Source: Anolis sagrei
Taxonomy: Eukaryota > Chordata > Lepidosauria > Squamata > Anolidae
Reading direction: 5' to 3'
DNA length: 64,000 bases
Assembly: GCF_037176765.1 (NCBI RefSeq)
Contig: NC_090023.1
Coordinates: 47,013,366 to 47,077,365, forward strand
Below are positions 21,137 through 33,261 of this stretch, in pieces. A program made the translations under genes and the position numbers. Under the pieces are notes generated by a model that did no database searches, was not told the DNA's origin, and saw only the letters and a list, made by a program, of their open reading frames with translations. The number at the start of each line of letters is the position of its first letter. The stretch's first letter is position 1.

Positions 21137-22255
21137 GGTTGTGGTAGTAACTATATATACATTATCCTCATATAAATCAGAACTCCATTTCTGCTTAACA
21201 CTAAAAACGTATCACCCCGACTATTTCATGCTCCTAAAGATGTATAAGGAGTTACAGGAAGCGATTTTTGATGGAAAACCAGAATAGGGGTCTGCTTAGC
21301 TCCTTTTGCTTTTAACAGGCTTAGTATTTTAAAAGATTCAATAGCACAATGTAGTGTTTGACAACAATATAGTCTGTAGCGGAACAGGAAATTATTGTCT
21401 CTATTCAAACTCAAATGAATAGAGTGTAATTTCCTGATAAATTCTAATTCAGACATCTAATGCTGTTGTCTTATTTCCATATTTCCTTACCTTCTATTAA
21501 TTTTTCCTATTGGTAGAATTAATATAAGAATGAATAGCTATAAAAAAGAAGGGTATGAAGGTGACTCATTCGGCTCAAACTCTCTATTACAAAATTAGTT
21601 CTTTCACTGCTGTAAAGGGGGCATTTTAAGCACTGTTAAAATTAGGAGTTCAGTTTCTGCCAATTCTGTCCAATTTTTCAAATTAGTTACCTGTGAGTGC
21701 AAAATTGCCTCCATTGTATAGAAATATCGTGCAATCATAATCCAGCAGTTGTTCCTAAGTAAAAATTGATGGGTAATAACATTTTAAAATTAAAACATTA
21801 AAAAGAATAAGAAAATGTATGGTTTGACAGTATCTGTATAAAGGAGAGTCTCTTGCTCCCCCCCCCTTTACATTTTGGTTGTGTGCTAGTTCTATAAAAT
21901 GGAGCTGTAAAGGCTTGAAAATAAAGTAGATGATGAAGACTGATACAGGAAGAAGTATTGTTTAAGTTTTTCAGCCATTTTTCTGCTACAGATGCTCCTT
22001 GCTATATATCACTTGCAGTTCAGTTGTAGAGCTTATGTTTTGCATGCAAACTATGCTAAATTTAATTCCAACTCACAAACTCTGACCCAGATGGACCAAT
22101 GTTGTCAATGTAATGGCTTTCTCTGCTCTTGTGTCCTGTAAGATAAAATATATGCTGTTGCATCGCATATTCTTTGATCCTCACTAAGGCTTTATGTTGG
22201 TCTTTCCCAAGTGAAAAGAAACGTTGTGTATTCCATCATTCAACAACACAATACA
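21137..22255. other. unassigned intergenic sequence
   Basis: No gene, RNA or recognised repeat is seen apart from a short C run near 21858. Confidence 0.45.
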
Positions 22256-22272
22256 CACACACACACACACAA
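22256..22272. repeat. (CA)n microsatellite
   Basis: A short CA run directly at the left end of the SPIN-like element, where it may have replaced the element's first bases. Confidence 0.9.
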
Positions 22273-22846
22273 CCCCTTAATACAGTTCCTTATGTTGGGG
22301 TCACCCCCAACCATAAAATTATTTTCATTGCTACTTCATAGCTGTAATTTTGTTACTGTTATGAATTGTCATGAAAATATCTGATATCCAGGATGTATTT
22401 CCATTCACTTGACCAAATTTGGCACAATATACCCAAATTTGAATACTGGTGGGGTTGGGGGGGGGGGGTGATTTTGTCATTTGGGAGTTGTAGTTGCTGG
22501 GATTTATAGTTCACCTACAGTCAAAGAACATTCTGAACTCCACCAATGATGGAATGGAACCAAACTTGGCACACAAAACCCCTATGATCAACAAAAAATA
22601 CTGGAACACTGGTGGATTTTGTGGGAAATAGACCTTGACATTTGTAGTTGCTGGGATTTATAGTTCACTTATAATCAAAGAGCAATATGAACCCCACCAA
22701 CGATAGAACTGGGCCAAACTTCTCACACAGAAACCCCGTGACCAACAGAAAATACTGTGTTTTCTGATGCTCTTTGGTGACCCCTCTGACACCCCCCCCC
22801 CTTGCGAACCCCCCATGGGTCTCAACCCCCAGGTTGAGAAACACTG
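22273..22846. mobile_element. SPIN-like hAT element carrying a foreign repeat module
   Basis: The left part (CCCCTTAATACAGTTCCTTA, CCCAACCATAAAATTATTTT, CTGTAATTTTGTTACTG) and right end (GACCCCTCTGACA, CAACCCCCAGGTTGAGAAAC) match my recollection of the SPIN/URR1 hAT ends of mammals and Anolis. In between, 22400-22760 holds two diverged copies of the module with GTAGTTGCTGGGATTTATAG also found at 13617 and 34515. It has no coding capacity. The extreme left end is lost. Confidence 0.65.
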
Positions 22847-22850
22847 CTTT

Positions 22851-23172
22851 ACAGGGTTCTTCACTAGATAAATATGGAAATAATCAAACAACTGTGAAAA
22901 TGACAGCATGAGGGCCACAGTGTCTACTTTTGGGATCTTACAGGACGTATATGTAGAGGAAAAGTGGCCATAAACTGGTGGTTTTTTCCAGTGTCGGATG
23001 GGCCAAATCTTTGGAAAAACAGTCCCTGTGAAAGAGGGCACAAAATTAACTTTCTTGGGTATAGGATCCACTTGTGTGTAACTGAATTTGGCATTTTCAG
23101 ATTAGAAAATGTTTCAGGGTGAGCCAGGTTAGCCATCAAGCAAGGCATAGCAAACCTTTAAAATCCAACATG
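22851..23172. other. unassigned intergenic sequence
   Basis: No gene or recognised repeat is seen. Confidence 0.45.
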
Positions 23173-23482
23173 TTGTTGTTGTTGTTCATTCGTTCAGTCA
23201 TCTCCGACTCTTCGTGACCTCATGGACCAGCCTACGCCAGAGCTCCCTGTCGGCCGTTACCACCCCCAGCTCCCTCAAGGTCAGTCCAGTCACTTCAAGG
23301 ATGCCATCCATCCATCTTGCCCTTGGTCGGCCCCTCTTCCTTTTGCCTTCCACTTTCCCCAGCATAATTGTCTTCTCTAGGCTTTCCTGTCTCCTCATGA
23401 TGTGGCCAAAGTACTTCAACTTTGTCTCTAGTATCTTTCCCTCCAGTGAGCAGTCGGGCTTTATTTATTTATTTATTTATTT
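23173..23482 (-). mobile_element. Bov-B (RTE) LINE 3' end, reversed, with 10-bp TSD
   Basis: On the - strand the frame gives KYFGHIMRRQESLEKTI, GRPRARWMDGILEVTGLTLR and DRELWRRLVHEVTKS, then the ACAAC tail. Duplication ATCCAACATG at 23163-23172 and 23483-23492. The 5' truncation point has grown an AAAT microsatellite (23461-23482). Confidence 0.92.
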
Positions 23483-23831
23483 ATCCAACATGTAGTGATC
23501 CTGTAATTGAATGAACCCAACTTTGCAAAATACAACATGCAAGTTTTTAAGGCATTTCTGCATCAAAGATGGTGAAATAGCATCCAGAGAAAAAAAGATG
23601 TCAGCTTCTGAAATTTGTACAGAGAATGTAACAGTAATGCTTCCTTTCCCTTTCTTTAAATAAAACAAACACATTTTTTTAGCCCCGAATGATCTAAGAT
23701 TAGAATGTACGTGTGTGGCCAGCATCTGCAAAAACCTCAGAAGCCCAGCTGAGGTGTGCTGCCACTGAACAGGATTTCCAGTGGTTAGAGGACACGATTG
23801 TAGCACTATTTATATATTGCATGTCCTATTG

Positions 23832-23890
23832 TCATGATAGGTCACTTGCCATATGTCAGAAACAACTTGAAGGCACACAATAACAATATG
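23832..23890. repeat. short SINE-like relic
   Basis: Contains CAGAAACAACTTGAAGGCAC next to ACAATAACA, an end seen on old amniote SINEs. It is a short fragment. Confidence 0.4.
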
Positions 23891-23938
23891 ACCATTTAGA
23901 AAAGGGGGGAAACAAAACCCTATTTTCAGTGATGCCAC

Positions 23939-24101
23939 CAGGAGCCCCCGGTGGCGCAGCGGGTTAAACTCTTGTGCCGGCAGGACTGAAGACCGACAGG
24001 TTGCAGGTTCTATTCTGGAGACAGTGCGGATGATCTCCCTCTGACAGCTCCGGCTCCCCGTGAGGGGATATGAGAGAAGCCTAAAACAAGGATGATAAAA
24101 C
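23939..24101 (+). mobile_element. tRNA-derived SINE, 5' part
   Basis: Well-preserved head AGCCCCCGGTGGCGCAGCGG, then GACTGAAGACCGACAGGTTG, a B-box-like GGTTCTATTC and GGGGATATGAGAGAAGCC. The 3' half is missing. Confidence 0.82.
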
Positions 24102-24747
24102 ATCAAAACATCTTCACCCTCCTGACTGAAGTCTTTAAATAATCCAAAACAATGCAATGTTCTTTTAACAACTTTTTATGAACGATTTTCTCTTTTCAAA
24201 CATGAATGAAATGTTTTTGAAGTCAATGTTTCATTTAGCAGTTCTTTACTACTTCAAAAATGTTTTCTAAAACTAATACATGGGACATATATCCCACCCT
24301 TCTAGTGTTCTAGAGGGCTATCAGCAATGAAGTAAATAATTGAAAATTATCAAATTCTGAAACAGGGAACCATACAGTAAAACAGACAGATGAACCAGAC
24401 AGAGGCTGCAGATAGATCAGATCAAAGTCATTTCTAGTAATCTTGCAATGTTCACTTTTCTGCTTAGTCTATAGATGTGTTCACGAATTAACATGACCTA
24501 CTCTCACAGATATATCAGAGTCCCATTCTCTGTGTATAATCGCACGAGCCATCAAAGAAAAACTGGCTGTAATTTTGCAATTTTTTTCTCCATTTCTAAT
24601 ATTGCATCGTAATGGCTCACATGGGGTTTTCTCCACAATCCTCAGACATCCATGTTATGTCCCCTTATCTCTAATGACAGACTGCATGAGTTATAAAGCT
24701 GAAGAAAATCTTTCTTACTCTTTTGTGGAATTTGGATTGATACGAAG
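24102..24747. other. unassigned intergenic sequence
   Basis: No gene or recognised repeat is seen. Confidence 0.45.
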
Positions 24748-24893
24748 GGTCCTTCCAAAACAGTCCTATATCCCAGAATATCAAGGCAGAAAATCCCACA
24801 ATATCTGCTTTGAACTGGGCTATCTGAGTCCACAGTTAATGTGGGATTTTCTGCCTTGATATTCTGGGATATAGGGCTGTGTGGAAGGGCCCT
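24748..24893. mobile_element. palindromic GGGCCCTTCC MITE, copy 2
   Basis: Ends AGGGTCCTTCC and GTGGAAGGGCCCT with inner CCCAGAATATCAAGGCAGAA arms. Second of five related copies in the window. Confidence 0.75.
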
Positions 24894-24984
24894 TAGAAAG
24901 TTATTGCACAAACACTCATTGAATATATAAATAAATATATTACATACATATATCCAAGAAAAAAAACTGATGCACAATTTCAAA

Positions 24985-25135
24985 ATCTTCGAGCCCTTCC
25001 ATATAACTCAGAACATCAAGGCAGAAAATCCAACAATATCTGCTTTGAACAGGGTTATCTGAGTCCACACTGCCATATAACCCAGTTCAAATCAGACAAT
25101 GTGGGATTTTATTCAGCTGAGTGGAAGAGGCCCTA
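24985..25135. mobile_element. palindromic GGGCCCTTCC MITE, copy 3, degenerate
   Basis: Contains AACATCAAGGCAGAAAATCC, TGCTTTGAACAGGGTTATCT and a GTGGAAGAGGCCCT end. More diverged than the copy 90 bp to its left. Confidence 0.6.
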
Positions 25136-25734
25136 GTAGTTTAAACTACTGTATTGTTCAGCATCACAAGTCGAATGAATTCTATCAAATAGGTAAATTA
25201 ACACAATTTTGTTTCATTTATATTTTTTGCAGAATTGCCATAGTCTTGGTTCCAGTCATCTCTCCCTCGTATCTTTCTGGCTTATGAAAAATTGACATTT
25301 TAAAATGTTTAACAGAGTAGAGTAGGCTCTGCAACTTGTGTAAAAGATGAGTTATCACTTCCAGAATCTTTTAAGAGAGACAGTTATTCACAAAACAACA
25401 TATTTTTGGTCACAAAAAATGATGGTTCACAAATGGAGGAGGCGAGGACTGAATAAATCATCTTCAGACTATATGAGTCCCAAGACAGCAGTTTGACCAT
25501 CCCAATATATCATATAATATATTGGATATATGCATTCGATTTTGCATTTGATGGATGGACGAGAGAGAAGATGGGAGCTTGTGTTTCAGGGAGGCAATAC
25601 TTGCTGCTTGCCTAAGTTGTTTATAATTGGCTACTCTGTCTGGACTTGCATACCTGTATGTCTTTGCATATTTTCTAGGGTTGTGCTTTCAGGGTAAACC
25701 TTGACCTGTTTCGTGATCCAGCTTTCAGTGGGGG
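25136..25734. other. unassigned intergenic sequence
   Basis: No gene or recognised repeat is seen. Confidence 0.45.
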
Positions 25735-26095
25735 CCCTGATCTGTTTTTGGGGGCCTCCCTAAATTGGGAGGGCAGATATCTGTTTTTGCTCTGGGATGC
25801 CGAAAGATCCATTTTCTATTGGCTCATGGGGGGGGGGGGGTTCCCAGGCTCCCCTTCCCATCATTTTAGGCATTGAAGCTGTTTTACTCTAGAGGAGAGG
25901 TGCTCAGCTGCAGGCAGTTGCATGCTTTAAGGAGGCTTCTTACCTGTTTCTACTCTAGAGGAGAGACACTCGGCTGCAAGCAGGTGTGCACACTTTTGGA
26001 GGCTGCATGCCACACACGCATGCACGTACTCTCTTTCCAAGGCAAGGAGGCAAGTTCTCATTCTTACTCTAGAGGAGACACTCGGCTGTGACTAT
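25735..26095. repeat. unclassified repeat with thrice-repeated motif
   Basis: The motif ACTCTAGAGGAGA followed by CTCGGCTG (or CTCAGCTG) occurs at about 25886, 25952 and 26066. The first two also share CTGCAAGCAG or CTGCAGGCAG just after it. A G run lies near 25829. I do not recognise the family. Confidence 0.5.
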
Positions 26096-26349
26096 ATTGT
26101 ACACAAATATCCACCATTGTTTAAAATCAGATGATAGGAATGGAATGCACACATCTTTACGCATAGCTATTGAACCCAAAAGCTTAACCAGAGCCTATAA
26201 GTACAGTGCAATTCACAATTGACTCCACAAGATCTACAAAGTTGAAATAAATGTACTAACCTAGGTATGCCGAAACATCTTTTGGATTGCAACTTTTAGA
26301 ATGAATAATATCAATTTTTGTGTGTGTATGTTGACTCCTTTCGTTACAG

Positions 26350-26466
26350 ACATGGGAAATGAGCAATGCACCTATTGCTGGGTACCTCTTGCTTTGGTAA
26401 CGACAGTTATGATTATTTCCTTGTTGAAAAATATTTCATATTACTTAAAAGAAAAGAAACAAAAAG
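26350..26466 (+). CDS. TRAT1: TRAT1 exon with start codon and membrane segment
   Basis: The acceptor CCTTTCGTTACAG precedes the exon and the ATG is at 26352. It encodes residues 1-38 plus one base, and the donor is AAG|GTAAGA. It holds the extracellular cysteines and the single membrane helix. Confidence 0.9.
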
Positions 26467-29400
26467 GTAAGAAACATTGTAGGTTTGTGCTTAGAAAGAA
26501 TTCAGTAAGAATATTAATATCATGCAAAATATTTTTTATTGCTGAAAACTAATGATGTGCTAGTTATTTGGAGAGATTTAGCTATTGGTGTCAGGTGAGG
26601 GGAAAAGTATGAATTCTTCCCCCATAGTTTCTCTTCAGTCTTCAAATTGCAGAGAATGAGATGCTAAAAATCAATCCCACCTAATAATCTTTTGGGTTGT
26701 TGTGAGTTTTCCGGGCTGCATGGCCATGTTCCAGATGCATACAAGGTTAAATACCATGTAAAATTCTAATTCCCATGTTCCATAGCATTTTGCCTTGGTT
26801 GCCGTAGTGGGGTCAAACTGCATTAGTTCTAGAGTGTAGATACACCCCATAATTGATACTTTCTTTGTTACCTTACATCTATGAAAAAGCAAAGAGGAAA
26901 TAGGAGCTGCATCTAGAGGCAAAGTGTTGTATAATTTGTTCCATCGCATATCTTTTCATCTCTGACCTGATTAGGCAGGATGTGTTCTCCTTTTCTTCTT
27001 CTTTATATCTGAACTAGATATACTTGCTCATTCAAAGGAATGGTTTTGTCACCATGGAAATATGATTCTGTCTCAACTCATACCATGAATTAGAAGGTGG
27101 TTAAGAAAGTGGCAATCTGAATTGACTCCAGATATGCTGTTGAAGTCTTTCATGGGCAGAATCATTGTGTTGCTGTGAGTTTTCTGGCTGTATGGCCATG
27201 TTCCAGAAGCATTCTCTCCTGAGGTTTCACCCACATCTATGGCAGGCATCCTCAGAAGTTGTGAGGTCTGTTGGAAACTAGGCAAGGAGGGTGCATATAT
27301 CCCTCACAACCTCTGAGGATGCCTGCAAGATACTCCACTTAGGCAGAAAAAAAAATAAAATGCATAGATACAGAATGAGGGACTCCTGGCTCGACAGCAG
27401 TACATCTGAAAAAGATCTTGGAGTCCTTGTGGACAATAAGTTAAACATGAGCCACCAATGTGATGCTGCAGCAAAAAAAGCCAATGGGATTTTGGCCTAC
27501 ATCAATAGGAGTATAGTGTCTAGATCCAGGGAAGCCATGCTACCCCTCTATTCTGCCTTGGTCAGGCCACACCTGGAATTCTATGTCGAATTCTGGGCAC
27601 CACAATTGAAGGGAGTTGTTGATAAGCTGGAATGCACCCAGAGGAGGGTGACTAAAATGATCAAAGGTCTGGAGAACAAGTCCTATGAGGAGTGGCTTAA
27701 AGAGCTGGGCATGTTTAGCACAAGAGACAGCTGAGAGGAGACATGATAGCCATGTATAAATATGTGAGTTAAAGTCATAGGGAGGAGGGAGCAGGCTTGT
27801 TTTTTTGCTACCCTGGAGACTAGGATGTGGAGCAATGGCTTCAAACTACAGGAAAGGGGATTCCACCTGAACATTAGGAAGATCTTCCTAACTGTGAGAG
27901 CTGTTCAGCAGTGGAACTCTCTGCCCCGAAGTGTGGTGGAGGCTCCTTCTATGGAGATTTTTAAACAGAGGTTGGATGGCCATCTGTCGGGGGTGCGTTG
28001 AATGCAATTTTCCTGCTTCTTGGCAGGGAGTTGGACTGGATGGCCCACGAGGTCTCTATGATTCTATGTGGGCTAAATGTCCGGAGAGAATTCTTCTGGA
28101 ACATAGTAATACAGCCTGGAAAACTCACAGCAACCTAGTGACTCAAACTATTTTGCCACCTGAGCTCAAGGACTTGAGATTTTCATCACCTTCCATTATA
28201 TGTGCAGAAGCTAGCCAAAGTGGCAGATGAGTTTAATTTCTGCACTTCCAATGGCATAGCTGGATGACTAGTTTAGGGGCAAAGAACCAAATACTCAACA
28301 CAATACACATAGAATTATGAACCCAATAATAAAGACATAACAGTTCCTTTATCATAGAGGACAGAATTGTGTGTCTGTTACATGCGGTAGCTGCTCCATT
28401 CTGCTTAATGATAGGTCTAGTAATGTTCATAGTTGTAATTGTAGGGTATTCAACAGTGCCAGGCCTCTTTCACTCATGCACCAGTAAAGTAATGTTTTTA
28501 AATTGCTTCCTATTACAGTAGCTTCCCTTTGATTGGCAAACGCAAAACGGTGCTTGTTTATCACAACCAAATAAATGCCTTCAAACCCTGCAGCAAATAA
28601 ATAGTTGAGCTAGAGATCTTGGAAACTGGTTTTAATCTGTCTTTTAAACTGTCAAAGTGTTTAATGTGGTGTTGTTGGGAGCCTTTAAGTTGTTTCCGAT
28701 TCATGAGGATCCTAAGGCAGACTTACCATGGAATTTTCTTGTCTTTGCCTTCCTCTGAGTCTAGGAGAGTATGACTTTCATGAGGTCTCCCAATGGGGTT
28801 CCATGGCTGAACGGGAATTTGAACCATAGAATCATAGAATCATAGGGTTGGAACTTGGCACTTAACTGAGGGATTAAAAAACAAACAAACAACCTTCCAC
28901 CAGATGTCTCTAGTCAACCCTCTGTCTTGATTTGCTTCAAAAGAAGGTTGTGAGGACAGCAGGGGATGATATCCCGGGATTGATAAATCTGCATATGAAC
29001 CTGCTGTCAAGTCTCGGGATTTTTTGACTTAGTTCTAATATGCAGATTTGGCACTGTCTGGAAGCGCCCTGAATGAATGGGAATAACAGAATCTAGATTC
29101 ATCTTGGATCCTATCTGAGATGAAAGGTAAGGAATAAGATCCAATCAATCAATTAATAAAACATCCTAAATAAATACATTAATGTTTTTCTTTTTTCAAT
29201 GTAGGGCATTAGCCATTTCTTCCCAGTAGGCAAGAGACAGGAATCTATTTGTACACACTAGCCATGATTTGTTTCTTGCCTCTCTCAAAGCTCTCCAATG
29301 ACCTGCCCCAGTCCATGGACTACTAACTATGTTGATTACTCTGGCTCTAAGTAAACTGAGGGTGCATGTGCAATGTAGAATTAATTGAGTTTGCCACCAC

Positions 29401-32400
29401 TTGAACTGTAATGGCTCAGTGCTATGGAATCACAGGACTTGTAGTTTTGTGAGGCACCAGCTCTTTGTGGCAGGGAAGGCTAAATATCTTGTAAAACTAC
29501 AATTCCGATGATCCCATAGCATTTTGCCATGGCAGTTCCGGTGTAGATGGGGTGTGAGTGAGTTATCCTTTCAGGTCACTGAAAAGTTATTATAAATGAC
29601 CAAGTCATAGAACTGCATTGCATTTAAGCTTTTCTGCTTTTCCCTATAGAATATTTTCAAGGTAACACAGATGAAGACAACCCTGAAAATAGCCCAAGGT
29701 ATGGCCAATGTTCTGACCATTTTCTCTCTCCAGAATTGATGAATCTTGCGTTTATATTTCATAGACATGTTGGACTGGATCATAAGGTACCCTTTCACAG
29801 ATAGTCTTTGATGTGAGGGAATTCCCATATTGTCATAACGCAAGAGAGGAGGCATTTTTCCAACATCATTTCCTATATTAGTTTGTACTTTTCCTCAGCT
29901 TTCTAAGGAGAATTCTCAGAGGTTAAAGTCAACAGTGAGACAGAGAGTCACCTTAAATCTGCTGTATCTAATGTTGGTGGACACTACCCTTTCCATGAGT
30001 CTTCATGGGATGTAATAACACAGTCCATTATTCAGTCAAATTGTGATTGCATTGTAGTCTTTGACACTATACAATTATGGCACTAAGATTACACTTTAAC
30101 AGCCAAGGTTGCATCCTGAGGAATCCATGGATCTTCAGTTTGCTGAGGCACTAGAGCCTCTTTCATTTTGAAAAAGTCCTAGATCCATGATGGTGAACCT
30201 ATGACATGTGTGTCCGCATTGATAAGTGTAGCCATTTCCGATGACACACGGCTGCATTCAGAGAAGTATGGGGTTACATGCTGAGAAGGACGGCTCCTGC
30301 ATGGCCAGGTGCAGGAGCCAAGGATGAAACATTTGCTATAGTGTGGTGTAGACACTCTGTGCCAGAGGTGTGTAGGCCAAAACATCTAGTTCTGGGGCTT
30401 CCAGTTAGGCCATTAAGGGATCTTTGACCTCACTTCCGGCCAGTGGAGCAGGGAGAAGCAGAATGTCATGGGAAATTGAAATATTAAGGTAGTAGCACTT
30501 GCTTGGGCTTGAAGTGTACAAGAATTGAAGTGTTCAACCTTCAATTGAAGATTGAGCCAATGAAATTCAGCAACAAAAAAGTCACTAATAGGCAACTTAG
30601 TTAAAGAATCCCCCCCTCACTTATCTTAGTTCACAGCGCCCCACACAAATTAAATGATATTAAGACCAACAAAAGAAACCGACTGACAGATGAACCAAGA
30701 AGTCACTAAGAAGGTAAGTTAAATAATTAGTTTTTGGTTTATTAAATACAGTTATATATTGCAATTATACATTTTTAATTTAAACTATAAATACCACGAA
30801 ATTATGGTTTCTCTCTATCAAAGGGACACCCCACCCGAGTTACGCTAAGTTTTTTTGGTGAATTGTGACACACCAAGCTCAAAAGTTTGCCCATCACTGC
30901 CCTAGATACATTAAGAACAAAGAACCAAAGAAAAATAACTCCATTTGTATTCTGAACAACCAATTTTAAACAAAGTGTAGCTATTTCAGATAAACTGCTT
31001 CACAGTATTTTCAGAGATTTAACTCCTGTCACTCTTTTTACAGTTATGGTGAATTTAATACTGAAGAATCTCCTGTTTATGACAACCTAAATCACCGCCA
31101 TCTAGAAATGCTAGGTAAGTTGCATTTAAGGTTTTCATTTTATTTCACTTCTGACATGGGAGTTGAAACATATGGTCTCAACCATAGCTACCCCTCTATA
31201 CTCACAGGTTTAACCATTCACTCCTTGAAAATACCTTACACCCCCCCCCCCCCAAAAAAAAACCCTCCAAAAAGCAAACCTTGATTTTTCCATTTCAAAG
31301 AAGGGACACTATTTTGCTACACCATTGCTATCATGGGACTTGAGCATCCAATTTTTAGTATTCATGGAGTTTCCTGGAAGCAAATCCCAGCAGATATCAA
31401 AGGACCGCTTCCAAATCCATTTTGAACATTATGAAGCCTACAGAACATTATACTTCTTTTCGAGTGTCACCATATGTGTCCTCCAGAAGAGATGAAAGCC
31501 AACACCTCTTCTTGGCCACACCAGAGATGGTTCCTTGGATGTGGCCAAACTCAAGAAGTGCTAGATTGCATTGTGTTGGGAGATACAGCATGATTTCCTA
31601 CTTGGGAAAGCATTTCTGTACTGCTCTTGGGCACAGAATCATTACAAAAAAAGACCAAATGAAAACACACAAATGACTTGGAAATATAGGCCCACCAACC
31701 TCTACCTGCTCTCATCAGCACATGGATGAGAGAAAGAAGCTGGAAAGCAACCTTGCTGCCTTTTCAGGGAACAGATGGTGCTGGCTTCTATTCCTCAGCA
31801 GAAGCCATTTATTAGTGTAATCTGTTGTTTCCAGATATTTTAATAGCATATTTATCCATTCATAGAATCATAGAGTTGGAAGAGACCTCGTGGGCAATCC
31901 AGTCCAACCCCCTGCCAAGAAGCAGGAAAATCGCATTCAAAGCATCCCCAACAGATAGCCATCCAGCCTCTTTTAAAAGCCTCCAAAGAAGGAGCCGCCA
32001 CCACACTCTGGGATAGAGATTTCCACTGCTGAACAGCTCTCACAGTCAGGAAGTTCTTCCTAATGTTCAGATGGAATCTTTTTTCTTGCAGTTTGAAGCC
32101 ATTGTTCCGTGTCCTAGTCTCCAGCATAGCAGAAAACAAGCTTGCTCCCTCCTCCCCTATCACTTCCTCTCACATATTTATACATGTCCTCTCAGCCTTC
32201 TCTTCTTCAGGCTAAACATGCCCATCTCTTTAAGCTGCTCCTCATAGGGCTTGTTCTCCAGACCCTTGATCATTGTAGTCACCCTCCTCTGGACACATTC
32301 TAGCTTGTCAATATCTCTCTTGAATTGTGGTGCCCAGAATTGGACACGGTATTCCAGGCATTGTCTGACCAAGGCGGAATAGAGGGGTAGCATGACTTCC

Positions 32401-33210
32401 CTGGATCTAGACACTATACTCTTATTGATGCAGGCCAAAATCCCATTGGCTTTTTTTGCCGCCGCATTACATTGGTTGGCTCATGTTTAACTTGTTGTCC
32501 ACGAGGACTCCAAGATCTTTTTCACACATACTGCTCTCTAGCCTGGCGTCCCCCATTCTTGTCTTTGCATTTTGTTTTTTTCTGCCTAAGTGGAGTATCT
32601 TGCATTTGTCCCCATTGAACTTCATTCTTTTAGTTTTGGCCCATCTCTCTAATCTGTTAAGATCATTTTGAATTCTGCTCCTGTCTTCTGGAGTATTAGC
32701 TATCCCTCCCAATTTGGTGTCCCAATATTCCAGAAGAATATTCTTAATTATACTATTTATGACACATGTTTAAAAGTGCCACACTGCATTTTAAGTGGAA
32801 ATAAAAGTTCAATGCTGAATGCTTAAATCAATCACAAACTTGGGGTGTTGTGTGGTTTCTGGGCCACATGACCACATTCTGAAGATGCCAGCCACAGATG
32901 CAGGTGAAACGTCAGGAAAGAATGCTTCTGGAATATAGCCATACAGTCCGGAAACCACACAACATGCCAGTGATGCTGTATGTGAAAGCCTTCAGCAATC
33001 ACAAACTTATTTTCTACTTCAAATATTTTCCAGACGAAAGCTGCTATGAACCAATGAATGCTCAACGCCACCCCTCCACCACTGAAGTACAGGTATTGTT
33101 TTTAATAAACTGGGTGTTATTTGCTGTCTAGGATGGGCTTTTTTTCATCATAGTTGTGTTTAAACTCTAGAATATGTTGTTCTTTACTCTGCTAGTCTCT
33201 ATCAATCTAC

Positions 33211-33261
<51 letters not shown>

